Below are positions 1 to 7,259 of a stretch of DNA of 14,083 nt, in pieces; within the stretch, counting starts at the first letter, position 1; the number at the start of each line of letters is the position of its first letter. The notes under the pieces were generated by a model that was given only the letters and a program-made list of their open reading frames with translations, was not told where the DNA came from and searched no databases. Position numbers and translations under genes: made by a program. Origin of the DNA: Nitrospira sp. (lineage in GTDB: Bacteria; Nitrospirota; Nitrospiria; Nitrospirales; Nitrospiraceae); the NCBI GenBank assembly GCA_025361385.1, contig JANYAJ010000362.1, forward strand, positions 1-14,083. Direction: 5' to 3'.

Positions 1-27
1 TCAGGCGCTTGACGGCCAGACGCCTGA
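1..27. repeat. Short inverted repeat at the window edge
   Basis: Positions 1-7 (TCAGGCG) and 21-27 (CGCCTGA) are perfect reverse complements around a 13-base spacer, so the stretch can form a 7-bp stem. It is not followed by a T-tract on either strand within view. It could be the 3' hairpin of a gene lying to the left, a small repeat element, or chance. The window edge prevents checking whether the stem extends. Confidence 0.3.
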
Positions 28-424
28 CCAGGTGTACTCTGACAATCTGACGACACGGCTCACGGCCGCGTAGTCAGCAACCTGCCAGGCACCACTTAAG
101 GAATGGCCTAGGCTGTCCAACCAACCGGAGCCTCCTCTTACTGGTGGGGTCGTTAATGGGCGATATCCGATTATATTTGAACAAGGATGATAAGTAACTG
201 TACATTTTTGTTGCTTCGTTGTCTTTATGTGGTCTAGGCGACACGATTTGAGGAGGCTGGATATTGAAATTTGCTCGATTGATTTTCGCAACACATTGAT
301 AAATATGCACAAGTAAGTATTTGCCTATATGGCTGGTCCAGAAATTGCGTTATCAGGCCATCAGTAGCGAGGAAAATATATTGGAGAGGGAGGATAAAGG
401 TATCTTGCAAGGGTCGCTTCCCCT
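1..424. other. Non-coding stretch left of cutA
   Basis: No gene is supported here. Reading frames on the - strand stay open across part of it, but their translations match no family I recognise and have no convincing ribosome binding site. Roughly 160-400 is visibly richer in A and T than the coding DNA further right. The stretch presumably holds the promoter and leader of cutA, but I cannot point to a convincing -35/-10 pair. I see no tRNA or other structured RNA gene. Confidence 0.5.
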
Positions 425-757
425 ATGAAAAAAATCCCAACAAAGGTCCTCATTGTTTTGGTGACAACAGCAAGTCAGAAAGAAGCGGTAAGGATCGGGG
501 AGAAAATGGTGAGTGCCAAGCTGGCTGCCTGTGCGAATGTCATCCCCGGTATCAAGTCGATCTATCGGTGGAACGGAAAAATTATCAAATCAGGGGAAAC
601 GCTCCTGATGCTGAAATCCACAGAGCTTCGGTACCAGGCACTCGAGAAGGCGATTAGGGCGATACATAGTTATGAAACTCCTGAGATCGTGGCGTTGGAG
701 GTCGGAGCAGGCCTCGATCAGTATATGAGTTTGGTGCGGGGAGAGACTCGTATCTAA
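425..757 (+). CDS. cutA: CutA family divalent-cation tolerance protein
   Basis: A 110-residue protein, the usual length of CutA (about 100-115). It carries the family's conserved blocks: an N-terminal beta strand (VLIVLVTTAS), the A-ACANVIPGIKSIYRWNGKI region around residues 33-52, and HSYETPEIVALEV near residues 81-93. CutA forms very stable trimers with a ferredoxin-like fold. It was named for copper and divalent-metal tolerance in E. coli, but its biochemical role is unsettled. The ATG at 425 is preceded by AAGGG about 11 bases upstream; a stronger purine-rich stretch (about 383-400) is too far away to serve this start. It appears to be a single-gene unit, with a possible terminator overlapping its stop codon. 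It lies 5 kb from the arsenic genes, so a link to metalloid handling is not implied. Confidence 0.93.
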   Translation: MKKIPTKVLIVLVTTASQKEAVRIGEKMVSAKLAACANVIPGIKSIYRWNGKIIKSGETLLMLKSTELRYQALEKAIRAIHSYETPEIVALEVGAGLDQYMSLVRGETRI

Positions 758-779
758 TTGCTTATATTGAGTATTTTTT
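746..779 (+). terminator. Possible intrinsic terminator of cutA
   Basis: ACTC (746-749) pairs with GAGT (769-772). The stem continues inward through a G.U pair and TAT/ATA (751-753 with 764-766) with one bulged T, leaving a 10-base loop. It is followed directly by six T (774-779). The stem is AT-rich and overlaps the cutA stop codon, so it is a weak candidate, but the T-tract position fits. Confidence 0.4.
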
Positions 780-880
780 CATAGTCAATGTGAGGGGTTG
801 ACCGAAGCAACCTGGATAGGTACACTCGCCGAGGACGATCTTGGACAGCTGGGGGAGCCCATTCAGCAGGGGGGAAGGTT

Positions 881-1918
881 ATGGGACAAGTAAACGGTAC
901 TGAAAATAGCGATGCCTATACCGTCGTAATCTTTCGTGGCTCAACAGCCAAGCCTCTCCGGTTTAGTTTTCCACGCAAATTTGTCAGTAAGTTATTGATT
1001 GTCGGAGCAATTCTCATATTAGCCGACATACTGATCATTTCACATTATGTGATCAGAACTGGTGAGGTCTGGGAGCTCTCAGCGTTCCGCGCAGAAGCGA
1101 TGAGCGCACGGGAACAGACAGCCGCCTTTTCCGGAGCCGTCGATGATCTGAAGAAGCGCATAACGGGCATGAAGGAGGTCAATCAGCGACTTCGTGTCAT
1201 GTTGGGAATCGAGGCTCCGAAGGCGGGGGATGTCGCGAATGGCCGAGGTGGTGAGGATGGCCCCCTTCCCGATGGCAATGCTCTATCTTCTGCTGAGAAG
1301 ACTCTCAAGAGGGATGAGGGGGCTCAGCGCCCAAGTTTGGTGGAAACGGATCAGAATACTCCCGCTGGACAAACGAGCCATCTTGTTGATCCAAGTGGTC
1401 TCACCGAGCAGGAGATGATCGTCTCAATCAAGGATGGCATTGACTGGTTATCGAAAGAGGCGACGACTCAGGAGCAATTCCTTCAAGAGTTATCCTTGGC
1501 TGCCGAGCAGAAGTCTTCTCGTTGGGCAGCGACTCCGTCCATTTGGCCGGTAAAGGGGTGGGTGACGTCTGGGTTTGGACCAAGGGTTTCCCCATTCACT
1601 GAAAAGCCTGCGTGGCATGATGGATTGGATATTGGTGCTGCTGCGAATGCTCCAGTTCAGGCTCCGGCTCAAGGCCGCGTGACAACAGTTGGATTCGACC
1701 CAAAGCTGGGAAATCTCGTAAAAATCGATCATGGGTTCGGTATTGAAACCCTGTATGGGCACTTGGCCAAATCTTTAGTCAAAGAGGGGCAGCGTGTGAA
1801 ACGTGGGGAAGTCGTTGGATTAGTCGGTAGCACCGGACTAGCCACCGGACCCCACTTGCACTATATGGTCAAAGTGTATGGCCAGACGCTTGACCCGGTT
1901 CGGTATATCCTCGAATAG
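881..1918 (+). CDS. M23 (LytM-type) murein endopeptidase, membrane-anchored
   Basis: A 345-residue protein with three parts. A short cytoplasmic N-terminus (1-36) precedes one hydrophobic segment (about 37-57). A charged, helical and low-complexity linker (about 60-215) follows. The C-terminal peptidase M23 domain spans about 222-345. The zinc site is intact: H246 and D250 (HxxxD in WHDGLDIGA), the YGHL histidine H294, and H325/H327 (HxH in GPHLHYMV). M23 enzymes cut peptide cross-links in peptidoglycan or, when degenerate, activate amidases. With all metal ligands present this one is probably active, acting in the periplasm from an inner-membrane anchor, like MepM-type enzymes. The start is supported by a GGGGGGAAGG-type purine run just before the ATG. 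I give no gene symbol because several paralogous families share this layout. Confidence 0.9.
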   Translation: MGQVNGTENSDAYTVVIFRGSTAKPLRFSFPRKFVSKLLIVGAILILADILIISHYVIRTGEVWELSAFRAEAMSAREQTAAFSGAVDDLKKRITGMKEVNQRLRVMLGIEAPKAGDVANGRGGEDGPLPDGNALSSAEKTLKRDEGAQRPSLVETDQNTPAGQTSHLVDPSGLTEQEMIVSIKDGIDWLSKEATTQEQFLQELSLAAEQKSSRWAATPSIWPVKGWVTSGFGPRVSPFTEKPAWHDGLDIGAAANAPVQAPAQGRVTTVGFDPKLGNLVKIDHGFGIETLYGHLAKSLVKEGQRVKRGEVVGLVGSTGLATGPHLHYMVKVYGQTLDPVRYILE

Positions 1919-1946
1919 CTATCTAGTCTTTCCGGTTTCGATCAGG

Positions 1947-1982
1947 GGTCTCGTTATGAACCATCTAGCTCATGACGAGGCC
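1947..1982 (+). other. Strong stem-loop between the M23 gene and fhs
   Basis: Positions 1947-1959 and 1970-1982 form a 13-bp stem with a 10-base loop, starting 28 bases after the M23 stop codon. Eleven pairs are Watson-Crick and two (1949 with 1980, 1955 with 1974) are U.G pairs only when read as + strand RNA; on the other strand they are A/C mismatches. This argues for a structure in + strand RNA rather than a DNA palindrome. No T-tract follows, so it is not a standard intrinsic terminator. It may protect or define the 3' end of the M23 mRNA. Confidence 0.5.
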
Positions 1983-2034
1983 AGACGAAGCTCAGTCCTC
2001 CTCAAGATCCCCTACCGAGTTGACTAAACTCCTG

Positions 2035-2043
2035 TGTTATACT
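2035..2043 (+). promoter_or_regulatory. Candidate extended -10 promoter of fhs
   Basis: The sequence TGTTATACT at 2035-2043 matches an extended -10 (TGn followed by TATACT). No good -35 lies at the standard distance: TTGACT at 2020-2025 is only 12 bases away. A transcript would begin near 2050, after the alternative upstream GTG start at 2034, which supports translation from the ATG at 2088. Confidence 0.4.
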
Positions 2044-2087
2044 GCCGCGCTATTGTGGCGGTAGTCATCTATTGTGCCACTCCACTT

Positions 2088-3770
2088 ATGACAGATATTG
2101 AGATCAATCGATTGGTGAAGGCGCGCCCCATTCAGGATGTTGCCGATCAGCTTGGTCTCCAGGCCGGCGAGCTATTCCCTTATGGAAAACTAAAGGCAAA
2201 AGTCTCGCTCGATGCACTTGCTCGCCTCAAATCAGCTCGACTAGGTAAGTATGTACTCGTGACCGCCATCAACCCGACCCCGCTCGGTGAAGGCAAGACG
2301 ACCACGTCTATTGGGCTTGCCATGGGTCTGTCGCGCCTCGGCCATCGAACTGCCGTCACGCTTCGGCAGCCGTCATTGGGGCCGGTGTTCGGGGTCAAAG
2401 GCGGAGGAACAGGGGGAGGCCGTGCGCAAGTCCTTCCGATGGAAGAGATCAACCTCCATTTGACCGGCGATGCCCACGCGGTCTCTGCCAGCCACAATCT
2501 TTTGTCGGCATTTATTGATAATCATCTGTTTCATGGGAATGCGCTTCATGTGGACCAGAATCGGATCACCTGGCCTCGGACGTTAGGAGTGAGTGATCGT
2601 GCGCTCAGGCAGGTCTCACTGGGGGAGGGGGCGGCTGGTCGCATCGGCCAGTTTGTGATCACGGAAGCCTCTGAAGTCATGGCGATACTCGCGTTAGCAT
2701 CGAGCCAAGTAGACTTACGACGGAGGCTCGGGCAGATCATCGTGGGGTATACAACAGATGGCAAGCCAGTGCGGGCAGAAGAGTTCGGCTGCGCCGGGTC
2801 TATGGCCGTTTTGCTGAGAGAAGCATTGCTGCCGAATTTGGTTCAAACGCTGGAGGGAACGCCTGCGTTTGTGCATACGGGTCCATTCGGCAATATCGCC
2901 CATGGGAATTGTTCGATTCTTTCCGATGCCATCGCGCTACGTTGCTCGGATTATGTCGTCACAGAGGCTGGATTCGGTAGCGATCTTGGTGCGGAAAAGT
3001 TTTTCAACATCAAGTGCCGTCTTTCTGGATTTAAGCCTGCAGCAGCCGTGGTCGTGGCGACGCTCCGCGCACTCAAGCTCCACGGTGGGGGTGGAGCGGT
3101 TAAGGTCGGGACACCGCTTCCGTCCGGGTTGACCGGGCCTAATCAAGTGGCTTTGGTCAAAGGCTTTGCAAACTTGGAACAGCACATTGCGAACGTAAAA
3201 GCTCATGGAGTCCCTGTAGTGGTGGCGGTCAATGCCTTCAGCGACGATTCGGTGGCGGAGCTGGAGTGGGTTCGAGAGCGATCCCGAGAGGTCGGTGCGG
3301 TGGATGCAGCAGTTTCAACCCATTGGGCCGATGGTGGGAAAGGGGCTGAGGCGTTAGCGCAGGCGGTGGTTAGGGCCACAGAGAAAGGGGCTACATTCAG
3401 GCATCTCTATGAGGTTGCTTGGCCGATCAAAAATAAAATTCAGGCCATTGCTACGCAGATGTATGGAGCCTCTGACGTGTCGTTTGATGCAACAGCCGAG
3501 CGAGACATTGAGATGGCCGAGCTGCTTGGATTGGATCAGCTACCGATCTGTATGGCGAAGACGCCGTTATCGCTGTCGCACGATCCGGCGTTGAAGGGGC
3601 GTCCGTCAGGGTTTACGTTGCCGGTCAAGGAGGTGCGACTACTTGCAGGAGCCGGGTTTCTTACGGCGGTCTGTTCCGGCATTCAACTGATGCCGGGGTT
3701 GCCGAAGAAGCCGGCAGGAGAACGGATTGGATTCGATCCCGCCACGGGCGAGGTTGTGGGCCTGGCCTGA
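2088..3770 (+). CDS. fhs: Formate-tetrahydrofolate ligase (10-formyl-THF synthetase)
   Basis: Catalyses ATP-dependent formylation of tetrahydrofolate to 10-formyl-THF in the cytoplasm. This feeds one-carbon metabolism, including purine and fMet synthesis and, in acetogens, the Wood-Ljungdahl methyl branch. From the ATG at 2088 the protein has 560 residues, the normal family length (about 555-560). An 18-residue longer version from the GTG at 2034 is unlikely because the promoter-like -10 overlaps that codon. Motifs, numbered from 2088: P-loop TPLGEGKTT (about 64-72), the folate/ATP region GVKGGGTGGGR (102-112) leading into PMEEINLHLTGD, EAGFGSDLGAEKF (293-305), and VVVATLRALKLHGGG (321-335). 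The glycine-rich motif departs from the textbook GxKGGAAGGGY. No clear Shine-Dalgarno precedes the ATG. The gene ends 3 bases from the convergent hflC. Confidence 0.95.
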   Translation: MTDIEINRLVKARPIQDVADQLGLQAGELFPYGKLKAKVSLDALARLKSARLGKYVLVTAINPTPLGEGKTTTSIGLAMGLSRLGHRTAVTLRQPSLGPVFGVKGGGTGGGRAQVLPMEEINLHLTGDAHAVSASHNLLSAFIDNHLFHGNALHVDQNRITWPRTLGVSDRALRQVSLGEGAAGRIGQFVITEASEVMAILALASSQVDLRRRLGQIIVGYTTDGKPVRAEEFGCAGSMAVLLREALLPNLVQTLEGTPAFVHTGPFGNIAHGNCSILSDAIALRCSDYVVTEAGFGSDLGAEKFFNIKCRLSGFKPAAAVVVATLRALKLHGGGGAVKVGTPLPSGLTGPNQVALVKGFANLEQHIANVKAHGVPVVVAVNAFSDDSVAELEWVRERSREVGAVDAAVSTHWADGGKGAEALAQAVVRATEKGATFRHLYEVAWPIKNKIQAIATQMYGASDVSFDATAERDIEMAELLGLDQLPICMAKTPLSLSHDPALKGRPSGFTLPVKEVRLLAGAGFLTAVCSGIQLMPGLPKKPAGERIGFDPATGEVVGLA

Positions 3771-3773
3771 AGC

Positions 3774-4634
3774 CTAGCGCTGCTTGAGAAACCTAAAGAA
3801 TTCTGAATCAGGACTTACCACCAGGGTTGACTTATCTTTGAAGGCTTTCTTGTAGGCTTCCATAGAACGGGTAAACTCGAAAAATTTCGGATCCTGTCTG
3901 TAGGCGTCCGCGTAGACTTTGAACGCCTTGGCATCTCCTGCGCCTCGAAGCTCCTCAGATTCTTTATAAGCCTGCGCGAGAATGATCTCACGGTCTTTTT
4001 CTGCCTCAGACCGAATCTTTTGCGCTTCCTCAGCGCCTTCTGCACGGTATTGCTTCGCTTGCCGTTCTCGCTCGGCTTGCATTCTGGCGAACACAGCCTT
4101 TTCGTTCTGCTCAGGGAGATCGGCGCGCTTGATTCTTACATCTTGAATCTCGATCCCATAGGCGGAGGCCTTCTCATTCGATCGTTGGGTCACGATCTTC
4201 ATGAGGTCGTGACGACCGGTAGCGACGATTTCCAGAAGCTCATGGCGTCCGAGTTCAACACGGAGTTCCGAGTAAATAATGTCGTGCAGGCGCTGGTAGG
4301 CTCCCCGTTGGCTTTGAAAGTTCTGGTAAACTTTTAGGGGGTCAACAATTCGCCATTTGGCGTAGTTATCAAGCAAGAGGGTCTTCTTGTCTTGCGTGAT
4401 CACATCTTGGGGGTCCGAGTCGTAATCCAGCAAACGTTTATCGAAGTACGTGACCTCTTGAATAAACGGCACTTTCGCATAGAGGCCTGGCTCTGTGATA
4501 TTGCGCTTGGGTTTTCCCAGTTCGACCACAATCGCGTTCTGGGTGATGTCCACGATGAAGAGCGGTGAGGCTCCTAAGATAAATAGTCCAATGACGACCA
4601 CCAGGAGTGCAATGATGAATCCCTGCTTGGTCAT
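3774..4634 (-). CDS. hflC: HflC, modulator of FtsH protease
   Basis: A 286-residue SPFH/band-7 (prohibitin-like) protein with one N-terminal membrane segment (about 7-29). The family pattern follows: VDITQNAIVVELGKPKR, EPGLYAKVPFIQEVTYFDKRLLDYD and KKTLLLDNYAKWRI. A charged coiled-coil stretch (about 180-235, rich in Ala, Glu, Gln and Arg) then precedes the FFEFTRSMEAYKKAF segment typical of HflC. HflC forms a large ring complex with HflK around the inner-membrane protease FtsH, facing the periplasm, and limits its action on membrane proteins. Its ATG overlaps the hflK stop (ATGA at 4631-4634), so the two are translationally coupled. No hfq or hflX is adjacent, unlike the E. coli arrangement. 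Confidence 0.94.
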   Translation of the reverse strand: MTKQGFIIALLVVVIGLFILGASPLFIVDITQNAIVVELGKPKRNITEPGLYAKVPFIQEVTYFDKRLLDYDSDPQDVITQDKKTLLLDNYAKWRIVDPLKVYQNFQSQRGAYQRLHDIIYSELRVELGRHELLEIVATGRHDLMKIVTQRSNEKASAYGIEIQDVRIKRADLPEQNEKAVFARMQAERERQAKQYRAEGAEEAQKIRSEAEKDREIILAQAYKESEELRGAGDAKAFKVYADAYRQDPKFFEFTRSMEAYKKAFKDKSTLVVSPDSEFFRFLKQR

Positions 4635-5665
4635 GGTTTCTGCTCCTCAGCGGTGGCACCGGATTTGGCTTTGAGCCGTTCGAGTGGAAGGTAGGGCAGC
4701 ACACGATCGCCGCCCTTGCCATCAATGATAACTTTCTCGATATTCGGGAGAATTTCTTCCATCGTTTCAATATAGAGCCGCTTGCTGATGATGTCTTTGG
4801 CTTGATTGTATTCTTTCAGCGTCGCCACAAAGCGGTTGGCTTCACCCTGTGCACGATTGAGTCGAGCCTGGGCATAGCCCTTGGCCTGGTTCACCACCTG
4901 CGCAGCTTCGCCCTTGGCTTTGGGGAGAATGTCGTTGCGATAGCTCTGGGATTGGTTAATCAGTTTCTCCCGATCTTCTTTCGCATTGGTCACGTCCTTG
5001 AACGCAGCGGCCACGGCTTCGGGAGGATCCACATCTTGAAGCTGGATGGCGGCAACCTGGACGCCGCCGTGATATTGGTCGAGAATCGATTGGAGGAGGA
5101 CCAACGTGTCCTGCTGAATCTGCGCTTTGCCGGTCGTCAAGGCCTCGTCGATCTTGCTCTTGCCGACCACTTCCCGCATGGAGGCTTCGGCCGCTTTGCC
5201 GATGGTCTCATGGATTTCCGCGACGCTGAAGAGATAATTCGCCGATTCTTTAATCTTGTATTGCACGATGAATTCAATGGCCAGAATGTTCATATCGCCG
5301 GTGAGCATCAAGGCTTCTTGCGCCAGCATCTGTTGACGGCCTTGGCGATCCGTGCGGAACCCGACCTCGATACGGTGGAGTTTTTCAACTTTTGGCTGCA
5401 GAACGGTTTCGATCAGAGGGATTTTCCCATGGGGGCCAGGTCCCACTGTGCGGACAGGGACGCCGAACCGCTTCACGACGCCCTCCTCATCAGGGGCGAC
5501 GATAAACGCGCTTTGCCAGGCGAGGAAGACGACCAAGGCGGCGAGGGCGACGTTTCTGAAGCCGCTCGAGGGCATCAGATTCTTGAATTGCGATTGGGCC
5601 TGCTTGAGGGCATCCTCAAGCGGGTCACTCTTCTTACTCCAAGGATCTTTGGGGTCCCAAACCAT
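4631..5665 (-). CDS. hflK: HflK, modulator of FtsH protease
   Basis: A 344-residue SPFH/band-7 protein. The short N-terminus (VWDPKDPW, echoing the WNEPGNNGxDPW-like start of HflK proteins) precedes a single membrane segment at about 36-56. The band-7 domain begins at APDEEGVVKRFG and contains GPGPHGKIPLIETV. An alanine- and glutamate-rich coiled coil (about 215-290) leads to RLYIETMEEILPNIEKVIID, the typical HflK C-terminal block. It partners HflC in the HflKC complex that surrounds and regulates FtsH. It is the first gene of an hflK-hflC operon, divergent from arsR across 128 bases. No obvious Shine-Dalgarno precedes the ATG at 5665, so the start is less certain than the family call. Confidence 0.94.
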   Translation of the reverse strand: MVWDPKDPWSKKSDPLEDALKQAQSQFKNLMPSSGFRNVALAALVVFLAWQSAFIVAPDEEGVVKRFGVPVRTVGPGPHGKIPLIETVLQPKVEKLHRIEVGFRTDRQGRQQMLAQEALMLTGDMNILAIEFIVQYKIKESANYLFSVAEIHETIGKAAEASMREVVGKSKIDEALTTGKAQIQQDTLVLLQSILDQYHGGVQVAAIQLQDVDPPEAVAAAFKDVTNAKEDREKLINQSQSYRNDILPKAKGEAAQVVNQAKGYAQARLNRAQGEANRFVATLKEYNQAKDIISKRLYIETMEEILPNIEKVIIDGKGGDRVLPYLPLERLKAKSGATAEEQKP

Positions 5666-5758
5666 GTGAGGTATGTGTCCGGTGATGATTGCGAAGGAAG
5701 TCTATCGTGGTCACCTTAGCAGACTGCCAGAAGTTTACGCAATCAGGATTCTCCCCCG

Positions 5759-5788
5759 TTGACCCATCATGAATTATTGATGTATAAG
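5759..5788 (+). promoter_or_regulatory. Candidate sigma-70 promoter of arsR
   Basis: TTGACC (5759-5764) and TATAAG (5783-5788) are separated by 18 bases and match the -35 and -10 consensus well. The 18-base spacer is almost filled by the ArsR-type dyad at 5766-5781, the expected layout for repression by blocking RNA polymerase. The predicted transcription start (about 5794-5796) falls on the annotated ATG, implying a leaderless or nearly leaderless message. Confidence 0.55.
5766..5781. promoter_or_regulatory. ArsR operator candidate 1 (arsR)
   Basis: Inverted repeat ATCAT-N6-TTGAT, differing at one base from a perfect ATCAA-N6-TTGAT dyad. It has the same arm length and spacing as the second site at 6134-6149 and resembles known ArsR boxes (ATCAA-type half-sites with AT-rich centres). 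It lies between the -35 and -10 of arsR, so it probably mediates autoregulation released by As(III). It is also within 130 bases of the divergent hflK start. Confidence 0.6.
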
Positions 5789-5793
5789 AAGGG

Positions 5794-6114
5794 ATGCCTA
5801 TGCTGTCGGGGAAGAATCGAGCCAAAACCGCCGAGCTGTGCCATGCGCTGGCAGATGAGACCAGGCTGGATATTCTCGATCAGCTCAAGGAGGGGGAACG
5901 GTGCGTCTGTGAACTGACCGATGCCCTTCAGACCGGGCAATCGCGTCTGTCTTTTCACTTAAAGGTGCTCAAGGACGCAGGCCTGATTCTGGATCGCCCG
6001 GAAGGCCGCTGGATCTATTACGCCATCAATTGCGAAGCGGTTGAGGAGCTTGAAGAGCTTGTCGGCTCGCTCAAGACAACAAGGAAAACAGTTCGGCCTA
6101 GCTCGCGCTGTTAG
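5794..6114 (+). CDS. arsR: ArsR family As(III)-responsive repressor
   Basis: A 106-residue winged-helix protein of the ArsR/SmtB family, a dimeric repressor that leaves DNA on binding As(III) or Sb(III). The metalloid site ERCVCEL (C37 and C39) matches the CVC site of the E. coli ArsR type. The recognition helix is QSRLSFHLKVLKDAGL (about 49-64), followed by the wing LDRPEGRWIYYAI. Further cysteines are C16, C80 and C106. It is the first gene of arsR-acr3-arsC. Two start codons are possible, at 5794 and 5800. AAGGG at 5789-5793 abuts the first and is well spaced for the second, but the promoter's -10 implies a transcript starting about 5795. The protein differs by only two residues either way. 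Confidence 0.93.
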   Translation: MPMLSGKNRAKTAELCHALADETRLDILDQLKEGERCVCELTDALQTGQSRLSFHLKVLKDAGLILDRPEGRWIYYAINCEAVEELEELVGSLKTTRKTVRPSSRC

Positions 6115-6133
6115 CATTTTTTTCGTTTAATAA

Positions 6134-6149
6134 ATCAATTATTCTTGAT
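6134..6149. promoter_or_regulatory. ArsR operator candidate 2 (acr3)
   Basis: A perfect inverted repeat ATCAA-N6-TTGAT, 18 bases before the first possible acr3 start codon and 19 bases after the arsR stop. It has the same spacing as the site before arsR. A T-tract (6117-6123) precedes it. I could not assign a convincing -35/-10 pair here, so it may control a second promoter for acr3-arsC or act as a downstream roadblock to transcription from the arsR promoter. Confidence 0.6.
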
Positions 6150-6167
6150 GACTTAGTCGTCAAGTCG

Positions 6168-7259
6168 ATGGAGACGAGGCTGATGAAAATGCTGCCGGTA
6201 GTCGAGAAGCAGCTGAATCCTTTTGAACGGTATCTGACGATCTGGGTCGCACTCTGCATGATCGTGGGCATAGTGCTTGGGCAGGCGGCACCAGGTCTTG
6301 TCCAGTCATTGCGGACGATGGAGTTCGGTCAAGGCAGCCATATCAACTTGCTGATTGCCATCCTCATCTGGCTGATGATCGTACCGATGATGATGAAGGT
6401 TGATTTCGCCTCGATCCGTCACGTCGGGACGCGTCCGACCGGGCTCGTGATTACGTTGTTCGTCAATTGGGTGGTCAAACCTTTTTCGATGGCTCTCTTC
6501 GCCTGGTTCTTCTTCCGCGTCGTCTTTGCCGCCTGGATCACGCAGGCTGAAGCCGATCAGTACATTGCAGGGACGATCATTCTAGCTGCGGCCCCCTGCA
6601 CGGCGATGGTATTTGTTTGGAGCCATCTGACGGACGGGGACCCTGCCTATACGCTGGTCCAGGTGTCTGTGAACGATCTCATTATGCTTGTGTTGTTTGC
6701 GCCGATTGTCGGCCTGCTGGTGAGTGGGGCCTCTTCCTTGTCCGTGCCTTTCGATGTCCTGCTGTATTCGGTGCTGGTGTTCATCGTGATCCCGTTGGCG
6801 ATCGGGTGGGCACTCCGGACCTGGCTCGTGCAGCAACAGGGGCAGCGGTGGGTTGACGATGTGCTCTTACCGAAATTCGCCCCTGTCACCATTGTGGCCT
6901 TGCTCCTCACCCTGGTCTTCATCTTCGCCTTCCAGTCCCAGAACATCATGGGGAAGACGGTTCATGTGGCGTTGATTGCGGTGCCGATCCTCCTGCAAGT
7001 GTATCTGAATGTCTCATTGGCCTATGGGCTCATGCATCGGTTTCACGTGCCCTATGCGATCGCCGCGCCGGGCGCGCTAATCGGGGCCAGCAACTTTTTC
7101 GAATTGGCGGTGGCGACCGCTATCGCGCTGTTCGGTCCCGAGTCCGGCGCGGCCTTGGCAACCGTAGTGGGAGTATTGGTGGAGGTGCCGGTTATGTTGT
7201 CGGTCTGTGGGGTCTGTAATCGGACGAGGCATTGGTTTACGCGCGAGGAGGCCGCATGA
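6168..7259 (+). CDS. acr3: Acr3 family arsenite efflux permease
   Basis: An integral inner-membrane carrier of the ACR3 (BART superfamily) type that expels arsenite using the proton-motive force. The translation is 363 residues with about ten hydrophobic segments, the normal size. Diagnostic features are the conserved cysteine in LAAAPCTAMVFVWS (C144, equivalent to the essential Cys of studied Acr3 proteins), the SVNDLIML segment, and the glutamate in GASNFFELAVATA (E312). The ATG at 6168 has no Shine-Dalgarno. An in-frame ATG at 6183 has GGAG nine bases upstream and may be the true start, giving 358 residues. It overlaps arsC by ATGA (7256-7259), so the two are co-translated. It is in the same direction as arsR, 53 bases downstream, with its own operator-like dyad in the gap. 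Confidence 0.95.
   Translation: METRLMKMLPVVEKQLNPFERYLTIWVALCMIVGIVLGQAAPGLVQSLRTMEFGQGSHINLLIAILIWLMIVPMMMKVDFASIRHVGTRPTGLVITLFVNWVVKPFSMALFAWFFFRVVFAAWITQAEADQYIAGTIILAAAPCTAMVFVWSHLTDGDPAYTLVQVSVNDLIMLVLFAPIVGLLVSGASSLSVPFDVLLYSVLVFIVIPLAIGWALRTWLVQQQGQRWVDDVLLPKFAPVTIVALLLTLVFIFAFQSQNIMGKTVHVALIAVPILLQVYLNVSLAYGLMHRFHVPYAIAAPGALIGASNFFELAVATAIALFGPESGAALATVVGVLVEVPVMLSVCGVCNRTRHWFTREEAA

Noticed and set aside
1..312. Open frame on the - strand reaching the window edge (103 residues)
   Set aside because: The translation resembles no family I know, has no ribosome site, and crosses a stretch of shifting composition. It could be a fragment, but I cannot support it.
2034..2087. Longer N-terminus for formate-THF ligase from GTG at 2034
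   Set aside because: The extra 18 residues are not family-like, and the GTG overlaps the best -10 sequence, so it would not be in the transcript.
4802..5719. Long open frame (305 residues) on the + strand opposite hflK
   Set aside because: It is antisense to a clear band-7 protein, and its translation is compositionally odd with no domain pattern. It is a shadow produced by codon bias.
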